Below are positions 43,215-52,401 of a stretch of DNA of 64,000 nucleotides, piece after piece. The stretch's first letter is position 1. Every line of letters starts with the position of its first letter. A model generated the notes under the pieces. That model was not told the origin of the DNA. It searched no databases and saw nothing but the letters and a program-made list of their open reading frames with translations. Location: assembly GCA_043777315.1 (NCBI GenBank), contig JAYVPW010000039.1, forward strand, positions 16,199-80,198. Direction: 5' to 3'. Source of the stretch: CAIURC01 sp043777315 (GTDB taxonomy: Bacteria; Verrucomicrobiota; Verrucomicrobiia; Chthoniobacterales; Chthoniobacteraceae). Both the position numbers and the translations under genes were made by a program.

Positions 43215-44041
43215 AAACCGTCCTCGAAGTCATCCAGGCGACGACGGCCTATTTCAAAAAGCACGCGGTCGAAAGTCCGCGGTTGAACATCGAGCATTTG
43301 CTCGCGCATGTGCTCGGAAAGAAGCGGATGGATTTGTATGTCGAGTTCGATCAGCCGGTCGCGGATCAAGTGCTGGAGCGGCTGCGCGAGCTGGTGCGAC
43401 GGCGGGCGGCGGGTGAGCCGTTGCAGCATCTGCTCGGGACGGCGGAGTTTTTTGGGCGCTCGTTTCTTTCGGACAAACGCGGGCTGATCCCCCGCCCCGA
43501 GACGGAGCAGCTCATCGAAATGATCCTCGCGGAGCGGCGCGATTTTCGGCGGGTGCTCGATGTCGGGGCGGGCAGCGGCGTGATCGCGCTCACGCTGGCG
43601 GCGGAGCTGCCGGAAGCGACGGTCGAAGCCGTGGATATCTCCGCTGACGCGCTCGCACTTTCGCTCGAAAATGCTGCGCGGCTCGGGCTCGGCGAGCGCG
43701 TGAGGTTCTTGAAAAGCGATCTGCTCGGCAGCGTCGATGGCGAGTTCGATCTCATCGTGGCGAACCTTCCATACATCGACACCGCGGCCATCCCGAGCCT
43801 CGCCCGCGAGGTTCAGCACGATCCGGTTTCCGCGCTCGATGGCGGTGCGGGCGGGCTGGAATTGCTCATCCGATTCATCGCCGCCGCGACGCCACATCTG
43901 CGCGGACGGCTGGCGCTGGAGATCGGGCACGACCAATCCGAGCGGCTGCGCGATGAACTCGCGGAGAATAATTACTCCGACATCCGCGCGGCATCCGATT
44001 ACCAAGGGCGCAACCGATTTCTCTTCGCAACTCATGGATAA
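43211..44041 (+). CDS. prmC: Release factor glutamine methyltransferase
   Basis: 276 residues from the ATG at 43211. It has the SAM-binding motif VLDVGAGSGVIALTLA and the catalytic NLPY (VANLPYIDTAAIP), a variant of NPPY; RGLIPRPETEQLIE is diagnostic of PrmC. It methylates the GGQ glutamine of RF1 and RF2. The start overlaps the RelE-like stop by 4 bp and the end overlaps murA by 8 bp. Confidence 0.95.
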   Translation: MKTVLEVIQATTAYFKKHAVESPRLNIEHLLAHVLGKKRMDLYVEFDQPVADQVLERLRELVRRRAAGEPLQHLLGTAEFFGRSFLSDKRGLIPRPETEQLIEMILAERRDFRRVLDVGAGSGVIALTLAAELPEATVEAVDISADALALSLENAARLGLGERVRFLKSDLLGSVDGEFDLIVANLPYIDTAAIPSLAREVQHDPVSALDGGAGGLELLIRFIAAATPHLRGRLALEIGHDQSERLRDELAENNYSDIRAASDYQGRNRFLFATHG

Positions 44042-45293
44042 AATACTCGTTCACGGAGGTCATAAGCTCTCGGGCTTCGTCAAAATCAGCGGCTCGAAAA
44101 ACTCCGCACTGCCCATCCTCGCGGCCACGCTGCTGACGAAAGAGCCGTGCGTCATTCACCACGTCCCGGATCTGAGCGACATCCATTACATGCTGCAAAT
44201 CCTGTCGCATCTCGGCGCGCAAGTGGAGCGGGCGAGCGGCACGGTGACCGTGCAGGCGGAGAAAATCGGGACGGTCGCGCCATACGAAATCGTGCGAAAA
44301 ATGCGCGCGTCCGTCTGCGTGCTCGGGCCCCTGCTCGGGCGGGAAAAGCAGGCGACGGTCTCGTTGCCCGGCGGCTGCGTCATCGGCGACCGGCCAATCG
44401 ACTTGCATCTCAAAGGTTTCGAGGCGTTGAACGCCGCGTATCGGGTCGAGCAGGGAAACGTGATGGTCTTCGCGGGCAGCCTGGTCGGCGGGGTCGTGAA
44501 TTTACGGGGCAAACTCGGGCCGACGGTGCTCGGCACGGACAACGTGATGATGGCTGCGGTGCTGGCGGAAGGGACAACCGTCATCGAGAGCGCGGCGGCG
44601 GAGCCGGAGGTCGTGGACCTCGCCGATTTCCTGAACAAAATGGGCGCAAAAATCGAGGGTGCAGGGACACGCCGGATCATCATCGAAGGCGTGAAGGAAC
44701 TGCACGGCGCGGAGCACCACGTCATCCCGGACCGGATCGAGGCGGGCACTTTCCTCGTCGCGGCGGCGATCGCGGGAAGTGAGGTCACGTTGCGGCGCGC
44801 GAACGCGGTGCATGTCGAGGCGGTCACGAAAGCGCTGATCGAGTCGGGCTATCGCATCACATCAACAGCCGACACGGTGACGCTCCACGGAAACGGTGGC
44901 CCCAAATCACTGACGCTCACGACCGAGCCGTATCCCGGATTTCCCACCGACATGCAGGCGCAGATGTGCGCGCTTTTGAGCCGGAGCGAAGGGATCAGCG
45001 CGGTGACGGAGACGGTGTTTCCGCAGCGCTTCATGCACGTCTCGGAGCTGAAGCGGATGGGCGCGGACATCGATCTCGAAGGCTCGACTGCGATCATCAA
45101 AGGCGTGGCGCGGATGAGCGGCGCGCCGGTGATGGCGAGCGACCTGCGCGCGTCCGCTGCGCTCGTGCTCGCGGGCTTGCAGGCCGAGGGGACGACGGAG
45201 GTGAACCGCGTCTATCACATCGACCGCGGCTACGAATCGATCGACGAAAAACTCAACGGCCTCGGCGCGCAGATCGAGCGCGTGAAAGCGTGA
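44034..45293 (+). CDS. murA: UDP-N-acetylglucosamine 1-carboxyvinyltransferase
   Basis: 419 residues from the ATG at 44034. The catalytic cysteine is C115 in LPGGCVIGDRPIDLHLKGF, so the fosfomycin-sensitive form is expected. The phosphoenolpyruvate loop region, HVPDLSDIHYMLQIL and YPGFPTDMQAQM are all present. First committed step of peptidoglycan synthesis, in the cytoplasm. It overlaps prmC by 8 bp and converges on leuB with a 6-bp gap. Confidence 0.96.
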   Translation: MDKILVHGGHKLSGFVKISGSKNSALPILAATLLTKEPCVIHHVPDLSDIHYMLQILSHLGAQVERASGTVTVQAEKIGTVAPYEIVRKMRASVCVLGPLLGREKQATVSLPGGCVIGDRPIDLHLKGFEALNAAYRVEQGNVMVFAGSLVGGVVNLRGKLGPTVLGTDNVMMAAVLAEGTTVIESAAAEPEVVDLADFLNKMGAKIEGAGTRRIIIEGVKELHGAEHHVIPDRIEAGTFLVAAAIAGSEVTLRRANAVHVEAVTKALIESGYRITSTADTVTLHGNGGPKSLTLTTEPYPGFPTDMQAQMCALLSRSEGISAVTETVFPQRFMHVSELKRMGADIDLEGSTAIIKGVARMSGAPVMASDLRASAALVLAGLQAEGTTEVNRVYHIDRGYESIDEKLNGLGAQIERVKA

Positions 45294-45299
45294 CGCGAC

Positions 45300-46394
45300 T
45301 TAGATCGCGCGGGCGATGGCCTCGCCCATTTCGCGGGTGCCGACGCGTTGCGTCCCTTCGCTCCAGATGTCGCCGGTGCGCAGTCCGTCGTCGATGACCT
45401 GCCGCACGGCGGCGTCGATGGCATCAGCCGCGGCGGGTTCGCCGAGGGCGTAGCGGAGCATCATTCCGGCGGAGAGAATTTGCGCGATGGGGTTCGCGAT
45501 TCCTTTGCCAGCGATGTCCGGCGCGGTGCCGCCGCTCGGCTCGAAGAGGCCGAATCGCCCGGTCGCCGTCTCCTGCAAACCGAGACTCGCACTCGGCAAC
45601 ATCCCGAGCGAGCCGGTGATCATCGCCATTTCGTCGCTGAGGATGTCGCCGAAAAGATTCTCGGCGAGGATCACGTCGAAGCCTTTCGGATTGCGGATGA
45701 GCTGCATCGCGGCGTTGTCCACGTAGAGATGATTGAGCGTCACGTCGGGATATTGTTTCGCGATCTCGATCACGGTCCGGCGCCAGAGCACGCCGTTCTC
45801 GAGGACGTTGGCCTTGTCGATCGAGGTGAGCAGTTTCCGCCGGCCCTGCGCGGCTTTGAAGGCGACGTGCGCGATCCGCTCGATCTCGCTTTTTTTGTAA
45901 ATCATCGTGTCCACCGCGACGGTGTCGCCGTCCTCCTCGCGCAAGTATTTCGGCTGGCCGAAATAGAGGCCGCCGGTCAGTTCGCGCACGCAGAGCACAT
46001 CGAAGCCGCCGGCGACGATCGATTCCCGGATCGGCGAGGCGTGCGTGAGTTTTGGAAAACAGAGCGCGGGCCGGAGATTGGCGAACAACCCGAAATGCTT
46101 CCGCAGCGGGAGGAGCGCGGCGCGCTCGGGCTGCTGATTCGGCGGCAGCGTTTCCCACTTCGGCCCGCCGACCGAGCCGAACAAAATCGCCGCCGACTCG
46201 CCGCAAACGCGCAGCGTTTCCTCCGGCAGCGCGTGCCCGTCGGCATCGATTGCCGCGCCGCCGACGCGCGCTTCCGTGAACTCGAAATCGAGGTCGAATT
46301 CCTCCTCGATCGCCGCCAGCACGCGACGAGCTTCGACCATCACTTCCGGTCCGATTCCGTCACCCGCGAGCACCGCGATTTTGAAATTTTTCAT
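45300..46394 (-). CDS. leuB: 3-isopropylmalate dehydrogenase
   Basis: 364 residues. AVLAGDGIGPEVM, ILFGSVGGPKW, RELTGGLYFGQPK, the catalytic lysine and aspartate regions (VTLNHLYVDNAAMQLI, NLFGDILSDEMAMITGSLG), and PSGGTAPDIAGKGIANP define LeuB. It oxidises 3-isopropylmalate with NAD in leucine synthesis. Other leu genes are not in the window. Confidence 0.95.
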   Translation of the reverse strand: MKNFKIAVLAGDGIGPEVMVEARRVLAAIEEEFDLDFEFTEARVGGAAIDADGHALPEETLRVCGESAAILFGSVGGPKWETLPPNQQPERAALLPLRKHFGLFANLRPALCFPKLTHASPIRESIVAGGFDVLCVRELTGGLYFGQPKYLREEDGDTVAVDTMIYKKSEIERIAHVAFKAAQGRRKLLTSIDKANVLENGVLWRRTVIEIAKQYPDVTLNHLYVDNAAMQLIRNPKGFDVILAENLFGDILSDEMAMITGSLGMLPSASLGLQETATGRFGLFEPSGGTAPDIAGKGIANPIAQILSAGMMLRYALGEPAAADAIDAAVRQVIDDGLRTGDIWSEGTQRVGTREMGEAIARAI

Positions 46395-46538
46395 TTGGGG
46401 CGTGGAGTGGAAGTGGAAGCCCGCGGGCGTGACAAGCCCGGAAGTCCCGCTGCGCGATCTTCTTCATTCAAAGGCGCGAGCGACGACCGCTCACGCCATC
46501 CTCGCGAATCGGACGGAGACGGCGTCCGTGTGTGCTGT

Positions 46539-46597
46539 AGGGGAACCCGCTGGGTTCCCCGAGCGACGAAGACCGATCCCCGGCGGGAAGCTGGCAG
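46539..46597. repeat. Two short hairpins upstream of leuB
   Basis: GGGGAACCC/GGGTTCCCC (46540-46548 with 46552-46560) and AAGCTGGCAGCTT (46585-46597). They are the only structures seen in the 324-bp gap 46395-46718, apart from the terminator at 46668-46700. They resemble short REP-like elements. Confidence 0.5.
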
Positions 46598-46667
46598 CTT
46601 CCCCTCCAGAAGTGCCCGGTCGTTCCGCGGAATTCCATCTCTCTCCGGGCGAAGTGATCTCACAAAC

Positions 46668-46700
46668 AAAAAGCGCCGACCTTTCGGTCGGCGCTCTTTT
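46668..46700 (-). terminator. Intrinsic terminator of the secretin gene
   Basis: AGCGCCGACC (46672-46681) pairs perfectly with GGTCGGCGCT (46686-46695) around TTTC. The minus strand continues TTTTTGTTTG. It lies about 25 bp past the secretin stop. Confidence 0.88.
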
Positions 46701-46718
46701 CACGGGTGATTCAAACCG

Positions 46719-48467
46719 TTAGTTGCTGCGTCCGCCGGCGGAGACGCGGTAGCCGATCCGCTTCGGAGCGGGCGCGACGCCGGGTTTCGGATAGTCCGCG
46801 GCGAGCTGGCGATTCGACGTCGGCACGATCCGGACCGCGCCTTTGGCATTGTTGCGCCAGCCATTTGGATCGGCGTATTCGTCGCCGCTGTGGTGAATGC
46901 CGGTGACCTGATCTTCGAGCCCCGTGCCGTAGCCCTGCTGGATGATCGTCGGCGTGACGAAGATGAGCAGATTGCGCTTGGTCCGCGCGTTCAGCTTTTC
47001 CTGGAACGCGTACCCGATGATCGGGATGTCGCCAAGAAGCGGCACTTTGCTGCGTCCTTTGGTCACTTCGTCTTGCAGCAATCCGCCGATGGCCAGCGTG
47101 TCACCGCTTTTGATGAGGACATTCGAGTTCAGCGAACGCTTGTCGATGATCGGGCTCAGCACGGTCGCGCCGCCGAAGGTAAATGAAGCGTCGCCGACTT
47201 TGTTGCTGATCTCGGGCTTCACGAGCATTGAGACGAAGTTGTCTTTGTTGATCGACGGCGTCACTTCGAGCGTGTTGCCGAATTCCTTGTCCTGGAATCC
47301 GCTGAACACGGCCTGCGCGGTCTGTTCGTTAAAGTTGAGCTGTGGGACAGGCTGGGCTCGCGTGATCTTAATTTCGGCCTTCAGGTTATTCGCCGTGACC
47401 ACTCGCGGATTGGCGAGGAACTCGGCGTCGCTATCCTCGTTCAGCAAGCGCAAGGTCGCAGACATCGACGGGACGGAGAGGATAGCGAACTGGCCGCCGA
47501 GGGCGCTGAGGAAGTTGCCAGCCGTGTGGCCGTCGAGCGCGAAATCTCCGGGACGAACGACACCGGTTTCGGGATCGAGGTTGATGGAATTGATCGGACC
47601 GCTGGCCGGATTGAAGACGCCATTATTCAAGGGTTTCGGGAATTTTTGAGCGGGCTTGTCGGGACTGCCGACCGCGCCGCCGTAGCGGAAGGTCTGCGGT
47701 GACGCGGAGCCGCCGACAACGCCGGCCCAATTGATCCCGTAGCTCTGCTTCGGATTGGCCGTCACTTCGACGAGCCGGGCCTCGATCATCACCTGCCGGG
47801 TGGGCAGATCGATCGAGCTGAGGAAGAGCATGATCTTGCTCAGGTTCGACTTCGACTCGCGGAAGAAAACGGTGTTCGTGCGCAGGTCGAACTGCGGGGC
47901 GACGCCGCTCTGGAGCTGCGTGGTGAGGAGCGGCAGGATGTCTTTGGCCTGCGCGTAGCTCATCGTGTAGCTGCCGCTCTCGGTCGGCTCTTTCGCCTTC
48001 TCCTCCTGCGTCTTCACGAAATAAACGCCGTCCTTTTCGTCGAGGATCAGCCCCTTCGAATCGACGATGATCTGGATCGCCTGGACCGGCGTTTTGTTCT
48101 CGATGCGCGCCGTCACTTTCGCTTCCGGCGTCGAGACTTTGTCGCTGACGATCATCGTCACGCCGGCCTGCCGGGCGAGCGTGCGGAGCACGAGGCCGAT
48201 GTCGTCGCCCTGAAATTCGTTGAGCCGCGTGGCGTTCGGCGGAAGCGTGGTCACCGCCGGGATCGCCGACGCGTCGGGAATGGCGGGCGGCACGAGCTGC
48301 TGCGTCACCGTGGTCGTGGTCTGCGCAGTTTGAATGGGCGGGTCGATCGCGGCCGGAGTGATCGCGGCGGGCTTGGGCGGTGGAGCGATTTCTGCGGGAA
48401 CCTGAGCGAGGGCGGAGGCCGCAGCGAGCACGCCGAGGGCGCAGAGAGTGGAGGAGATTTTAGCCAT
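46719..48467 (-). CDS. Type II/IV secretion secretin (GspD/PilQ-like)
   Basis: 582 residues from the ATG at 48467, giving a signal peptide (STLCALGVLAAASALAQ). A proline-rich stretch is followed by N-domains (IGLVLRTLARQAGVTMIVSD, NKTPVQAIQIIVDSKGL, TRQVMIEARLVEVT). The secretin beta domain ends with NVLIKSGDTLAIGGLLQDE, VPLLGDIPIIGYAFQ and RTKRNLLIFVTPTII. It would form a ring channel in the outer membrane. No other secretion or pilus gene is adjacent, so the partner system lies elsewhere. Confidence 0.88.
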   Translation of the reverse strand: MAKISSTLCALGVLAAASALAQVPAEIAPPPKPAAITPAAIDPPIQTAQTTTTVTQQLVPPAIPDASAIPAVTTLPPNATRLNEFQGDDIGLVLRTLARQAGVTMIVSDKVSTPEAKVTARIENKTPVQAIQIIVDSKGLILDEKDGVYFVKTQEEKAKEPTESGSYTMSYAQAKDILPLLTTQLQSGVAPQFDLRTNTVFFRESKSNLSKIMLFLSSIDLPTRQVMIEARLVEVTANPKQSYGINWAGVVGGSASPQTFRYGGAVGSPDKPAQKFPKPLNNGVFNPASGPINSINLDPETGVVRPGDFALDGHTAGNFLSALGGQFAILSVPSMSATLRLLNEDSDAEFLANPRVVTANNLKAEIKITRAQPVPQLNFNEQTAQAVFSGFQDKEFGNTLEVTPSINKDNFVSMLVKPEISNKVGDASFTFGGATVLSPIIDKRSLNSNVLIKSGDTLAIGGLLQDEVTKGRSKVPLLGDIPIIGYAFQEKLNARTKRNLLIFVTPTIIQQGYGTGLEDQVTGIHHSGDEYADPNGWRNNAKGAVRIVPTSNRQLAADYPKPGVAPAPKRIGYRVSAGGRSN

Positions 48468-48677
48468 GGTCGGGAGAGCTTTCTGTTTGGGAAGTTGTGA
48501 ATCTTGGAAAAGCACGCGGCCTGCCACGGACGCCGAAGTCTCCAAAACTGGGTTTTTCCTCTCGTAATCGAGAGTTTGCCCCTCTCAACTCTGCGGATTC
48601 GAGAATCGCCTCGTCGCACAGTCCGCGAGCGAACCTTCGGAGTTGAGGGCAGTCGTCCGGTTCGATTCACTGCCCGC

Positions 48678-49364
48678 ATGTCACTCCGCGCCGCCAGTTA
48701 TCTCCTTCTCGTCACGCTGCTTTCACCCTGCCTCCCGTGGCGCGTCGCCGCTGCGGATGAGAGCGCGGTCGCCCCTTCGAAATGGGAAAATGAGATCGCC
48801 GCGTTCGAGACCGGGGACCGCGCGCATCCTCCGGAAAAAGGCGGCATCGTCTTCGTCGGCAGTTCGAGCATCCGCCTGTGGAAGACGCTCGCGCAGGATT
48901 TCCCCGAGCATCACGTCCTGAACCGCGGCTTCGGCGGCTCCGAAATCGCCGACTCCGTGCAATTCGCCGACCGGATCATCTTCCCGTACGAGCCGCGGAT
49001 GGTCGTCCTCTACGCTGGCGGCAATGACATTCACGCCGGCAAATCTCCCGAGCGCGTGATCGCCGATTTCAAGGCGTTCGCCACGAAGGTCCGCGAGCAT
49101 TTGCCGCAAGCGGAAATCGTCGGCATCTCGATCGCCGGAAATCCGGCGCGCTGGGCCGAGGTGGAGAAAGTGAAGGCCGTCAACGAGGCCATCGCCGCGC
49201 ACATCAAGGAGCAGCCGCACATGAAATTCATCGATGTTTTCTCCAAAATGGTCGGATCCGACGGCCTGCCGTTGCCCGACATTTTCGCCGCCGACCAACT
49301 CCACATGAACCCCGCCGGCTACAAAATCTGGGTCGAAATCATCCGTCCTTACCTCGGCCAATAA
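48678..49364 (+). CDS. Secreted SGNH/GDSL hydrolase
   Basis: 228 residues from the ATG at 48678, with a signal peptide (SLRAASYLLLVTLLSPCLP). The SGNH blocks are visible: block I FVGSSSIRLW (nucleophile serine), the glycine in NRGFGGSEIAD, block III AGGNDIHAG and block V DQLHMNPAGY with the catalytic aspartate and histidine. The GSSSIRLW form is that of platelet-activating factor acetylhydrolase-like and acetyl-xylan-type esterases. The natural ester is unknown. Confidence 0.88.
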   Translation: MSLRAASYLLLVTLLSPCLPWRVAAADESAVAPSKWENEIAAFETGDRAHPPEKGGIVFVGSSSIRLWKTLAQDFPEHHVLNRGFGGSEIADSVQFADRIIFPYEPRMVVLYAGGNDIHAGKSPERVIADFKAFATKVREHLPQAEIVGISIAGNPARWAEVEKVKAVNEAIAAHIKEQPHMKFIDVFSKMVGSDGLPLPDIFAADQLHMNPAGYKIWVEIIRPYLGQ

Positions 49365-49376
49365 CGCCCCATCCTG

Positions 49377-49607
49377 ATGAACCTCTTCACCACCATGCTC
49401 GCGCGCATGAGCCCGAAATCGAAGCTCATCGGCGCGGCGATCCTCGCCTTTCTGATCGGCATAATGTTCAAAAGTAGCAGCTCCGGCGCGGGCCGATACC
49501 AGGCCTGCGGGAACTCGGCCATGTATGTCCTCGACACCCAAAACGGCAGCCTCTGGGAGCTCGACGGCAGCCGGTACAAACGCGCCGCGACGATGCCATC
49601 GTGGTGA
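49377..49607 (+). CDS. Small single-pass membrane protein
   Basis: 76 residues. One helix (LIGAAILAFLIGIMF) precedes a short tail with AMYVLDTQNGSLWEL, a pattern of beta-propeller-like or quinoprotein fragments but too short to be one. It starts 12 bp after the SGNH hydrolase, so it is probably co-transcribed. Function unknown. Confidence 0.65.
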   Translation: MNLFTTMLARMSPKSKLIGAAILAFLIGIMFKSSSSGAGRYQACGNSAMYVLDTQNGSLWELDGSRYKRAATMPSW

Positions 49608-49623
49608 CGCGGGGGGTAAGTCC

Positions 49624-49755
49624 GTCATCCTGAGCGAAGCGCCAGCGGAGTCGAAGGACCTCTCACTTTTCCCCCGAGCCGCGCACACCGAACGGGGGAG
49701 AAGCAAGAGGTTCTTCGACTCCGTTTCGCTGTCGCTTCACTGCGCTCAGAATGAC
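49624..49755. repeat. Long palindromic repeat, family 1, copy 4
   Basis: Ends GTCATCCTGAGCG and CGCTCAGAATGAC. Inner arms GTCGAAGGACCTCTCACTT and AAGCAAGAGGTTCTTCGAC are less well matched than in other copies. It lies between the small membrane protein and the cyclase-like gene. Confidence 0.88.
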
Positions 49756-49839
49756 GTAAATTTTTGCCAGCCCGGCCGACCCAGACCCCTCGAAAGGTTG
49801 CGCCCCTTCCGGCCCGCGTGCTTACTTCCCGCCTCTCCC

Positions 49840-51096
49840 GTGCGTTATCTCAAGGTCACCATTTTCATCGGCATCGTCGTCACTCTGATCGTCGCCGGGC
49901 TCTCGGAATCGGGCGTACTGCACCGGTTCGACGTGGCGCTTGCCGCCTTCCTCGGGCGGGACCAGCCGGTCGTTCATGCCGCGCGGCTGTGGCAATATCC
50001 GGTCGTCGCGCTCCTCGCCTTCGGCGCCGCGTGGACGACCATCGACATCAGCCGCAACTCCCTGAAATTCGTCGTCGCCGCGGGTGCCTTCGCGCAGGTC
50101 ATCACCGCGACCTGGGTGCTGAATGTGTTCGGCATTTTCTTCTCACCCTTCGGCAGCCTCGCCGCGATCGTCGGCAGCTTCGCCGCGGGAATCACCTACT
50201 CGCGGAGCGAAGGCGGGATGCGCAAAAAGGTCGTGCGCGGCATCTTCGGCGACCGCGTTTCCAAGCGCACCTTCGCCGCGCTCGTCAACTCCACCGCGCG
50301 GCTGAATTTCACCGGCGAAAAGTGCGAGGCGAGCATCCTCGTCTGCGAAATTTTCAATCACGACCAGCTCGCCGACGCCCTGCCCGTCGCCGATTACGTC
50401 GCGATGAACAACGCGTTTCTGCGCAACGCCGCGGACTTCCTCGTCGAGCGCGGCGCGTATCTCGACGAGTGCGATGGCGAGAGCCTGCGCGTCGTTTTCG
50501 GCACCCCGCTCGTCGATGACCGCCACGCCACCCTCGCCTGCGAATCGGCTCTGGCCCTGGTCGAGCGGCTCGATGCCGTCAACGCCGAGTGCGCGCGCAT
50601 CTGGCAGCAGACCTTCGACTTTCGCATCGGCGTGAACTCCGGCGAAATCGTCGTCGCCGCCTACGGCTCGCGCCGCCTCGGCAACTTCAGCGTCGCCGGC
50701 GAGCCCGTGGAATTCACCCGCCGTCTCTGCGCCGCGAACATGACCTACGGCTCGCGCATTCTGGTGGGGACCACCACTTTTTCGCAGGCCGAGCAAGCCG
50801 TCGAAGTGCGCCCGATGGAGCTCATCCAGCGCCAGGACGACGCGCACAGCCGCGAGGAAATCTACGAGCTCCTCTCGCTCCGCGACGTCCTCACCGACGA
50901 GGAACGCGAGCGGCGCGACCTCTTCTGGAAAGGGATGGTCTATTACCGCGAGCGGCTCTGGGACGAGGCGCTCAATCTCTTCCACAGCGCCCGCCTCGCC
51001 GATGGCTCCGACGGCCCCGTGGAATTCTACATCCGCCGCATCGGCCAGCTCCGCGACGGCCTCCCCGCGCTCGACGTGAACAGCTCGCGGTTCTGA
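49840..51096 (+). CDS. Membrane protein with a degenerate class III cyclase domain
   Basis: 418 residues from the GTG at 49840; longer in-frame starts would translate the family 1 repeat. About four hydrophobic helices lie in residues 1-120 (VTIFIGIVVTLIVAGL, VVALLAFGAAW, VVAAGAFAQVITATWVL, LAAIVGSFAAGIT). A class III nucleotide cyclase fold follows (about 150-345): ILVCEIFNHD, ECDGESLRVVFG, RIGVNSGEIVVAAYGS and SVAGEPVEFTRRL. The first metal aspartate appears as glutamate and the transition-state asparagine of the VNxxxR motif as glutamate, so activity is doubtful. A helical, TPR-like end follows. It starts 232 bp after the upstream gene and leads into recR (9-bp gap). Confidence 0.75.
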   Translation: MRYLKVTIFIGIVVTLIVAGLSESGVLHRFDVALAAFLGRDQPVVHAARLWQYPVVALLAFGAAWTTIDISRNSLKFVVAAGAFAQVITATWVLNVFGIFFSPFGSLAAIVGSFAAGITYSRSEGGMRKKVVRGIFGDRVSKRTFAALVNSTARLNFTGEKCEASILVCEIFNHDQLADALPVADYVAMNNAFLRNAADFLVERGAYLDECDGESLRVVFGTPLVDDRHATLACESALALVERLDAVNAECARIWQQTFDFRIGVNSGEIVVAAYGSRRLGNFSVAGEPVEFTRRLCAANMTYGSRILVGTTTFSQAEQAVEVRPMELIQRQDDAHSREEIYELLSLRDVLTDEERERRDLFWKGMVYYRERLWDEALNLFHSARLADGSDGPVEFYIRRIGQLRDGLPALDVNSSRF

Positions 51097-51105
51097 AAAG
51101 TCCGC

Positions 51106-51711
51106 ATGGTTCGCGCTGAATATCCGGCCGCCATCAAGGGCCTCATCGCCGAGCTCAAACGCATGCCCGGCATCGGACCGCGCAGCGCCGAGCGGATCGC
51201 ACTTTGGATGATCCAGTCGCGCGATGCCCGCCCGCACGAGATCGCGCGCGTCATCGGCGAGGTCACGGCAAAGGTGCAGCCGTGCTCGAAGTGCGGCTTT
51301 TTCGCGACCGGTCCGGTCTGCGTCGTCTGCGCCGATTCCGGCCGCGATCCCGCGCAACTCTGCGTCGTCGAACAGCCCACCGACATCCTGCCCCTCGAAC
51401 GCACCGGCGCTTACCGCGGTCGCTACCATGCGCTCGGCGGACGCATCTCCCCGCTCGATCACATCGGCCCCGACGCCCTCCGCATCGACGCGCTCCTCGA
51501 CCGAATCCGCACCGAAACGCCGACTGAAATCATCCTCGCCCTCGGCTCCGACGTGGAGGGCGAAGCGACCGCCAACTATCTCGCCGGGCTGCTCCGCGAG
51601 CTGCCCGTCACCGTCACCCGGCTCGCCCAAGGCATGCCCGCCGGCGGCGGCCTCGAGCACGCCGACGAGCTCACCCTCAGCCGCGCCCTCGTCGGCCGGA
51701 CGCGGTTTTAA
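51106..51711 (+). CDS. recR: Recombination mediator RecR
   Basis: 201 residues. The helix-hairpin-helix MPGIGPRSAERIA, the four-cysteine zinc site (CSKCGFF and CVVC) and the Toprim region (LCVVEQPTDILPLERTG, ALGSDVEGEATANYLA) are all present. It works with RecF and RecO in loading RecA on gapped DNA. It is separated from dnaX-ybaB (58810-60992), with which recR is usually clustered. Confidence 0.96.
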   Translation: MVRAEYPAAIKGLIAELKRMPGIGPRSAERIALWMIQSRDARPHEIARVIGEVTAKVQPCSKCGFFATGPVCVVCADSGRDPAQLCVVEQPTDILPLERTGAYRGRYHALGGRISPLDHIGPDALRIDALLDRIRTETPTEIILALGSDVEGEATANYLAGLLRELPVTVTRLAQGMPAGGGLEHADELTLSRALVGRTRF

Positions 51712-51783
51712 GAGTCATCAATGTTCGTCCGCCGCACCTCACCGAACCCCGGCAAACGCGCGCATCTGAAAAACCAAAAGCCC

Positions 51784-51926
51784 GTCATCCTGAGCGAAGC
51801 CCGGCTTTGCGGGCGCAGTCGAAGGACCTCTTACTTTTTCCCCTCCTCGGTGCGCACACGGCACGGGGGAAAAGTAAGAGGTCCTTCGACTGCGCTTCGC
51901 AAAGCCGAAGCTCCGCTCAGGATGAC
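51784..51926. repeat. Long palindromic repeat, family 1, copy 5
   Basis: Ends GTCATCCTGAGCG and CGCTCAGGATGAC; inner arms GTCGAAGGACCTCTTACTT and AAGTAAGAGGTCCTTCGAC. The end of the element touches the start region of the following lipoprotein gene. The TTACTTT variant in the left arm is matched by AAAGTAA in the right arm. Confidence 0.92.
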
Positions 51927-51933
51927 ATTGGAG

Positions 51934-52347
51934 ATGCCTCCCTCCCTCAAAATACGGGGCCTCGTCGCGATATTCCTGTCGTTCGTCCTCCTCGCATTCA
52001 CCGGCTGCGGCAGCCCGCGCAGCGACGCGCTGGCGACGCTGCGGAAAGTCGGGAACGAGCGTCTGCGCGACGAGGCGGCATGGCTTTACAAAGACGTCTT
52101 CGCCGCGCGCGCACCCGCCTTCACGAATGTCCGCAGCGCGCAGTGGCCGCCGTCGTTTCAACGCTTCACGCCGCTGCATGTCGGTGCGTTTGCCGATGGC
52201 TTCGCACTCGCGCTGAACGAAAAGGGCGACCTCGAATCCGGTCTCTACGTCGTCCCGCTGCACATGGATCGCACGCCCGCCGCGACCGCGCACGCCAGCT
52301 TCGAGCGGCTCGACGACGGCGTGTTTTGGTACGTCTTCACGCGCTGA
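51934..52347 (+). CDS. Small lipoprotein of unknown function
   Basis: 137 residues from the ATG at 51934; an ATG 4 codons earlier lies inside the palindromic repeat and is possible. The lipoprotein signal is LVAIFLSFVLLAFTGC, with lipobox AFTGC. The mature protein is globular-looking (NERLRDEAAWLYKDVFAA, FTPLHVGAFADGFALALNE) with no recognised domain. It precedes gntP by 54 bp on the same strand. Confidence 0.7.
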   Translation: MPPSLKIRGLVAIFLSFVLLAFTGCGSPRSDALATLRKVGNERLRDEAAWLYKDVFAARAPAFTNVRSAQWPPSFQRFTPLHVGAFADGFALALNEKGDLESGLYVVPLHMDRTPAATAHASFERLDDGVFWYVFTR

Positions 52348-52401
52348 AAAAAGCCGATCGGGCTCGCGCCGGGCGGCCCCGTTTCCATATCACTCCGCGC
52401 G

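Noticed and set aside
48655..48675. GGTTCGATTC sequence resembling a tRNA T-loop
   Set aside because: No matching acceptor, D or anticodon stems surround it.
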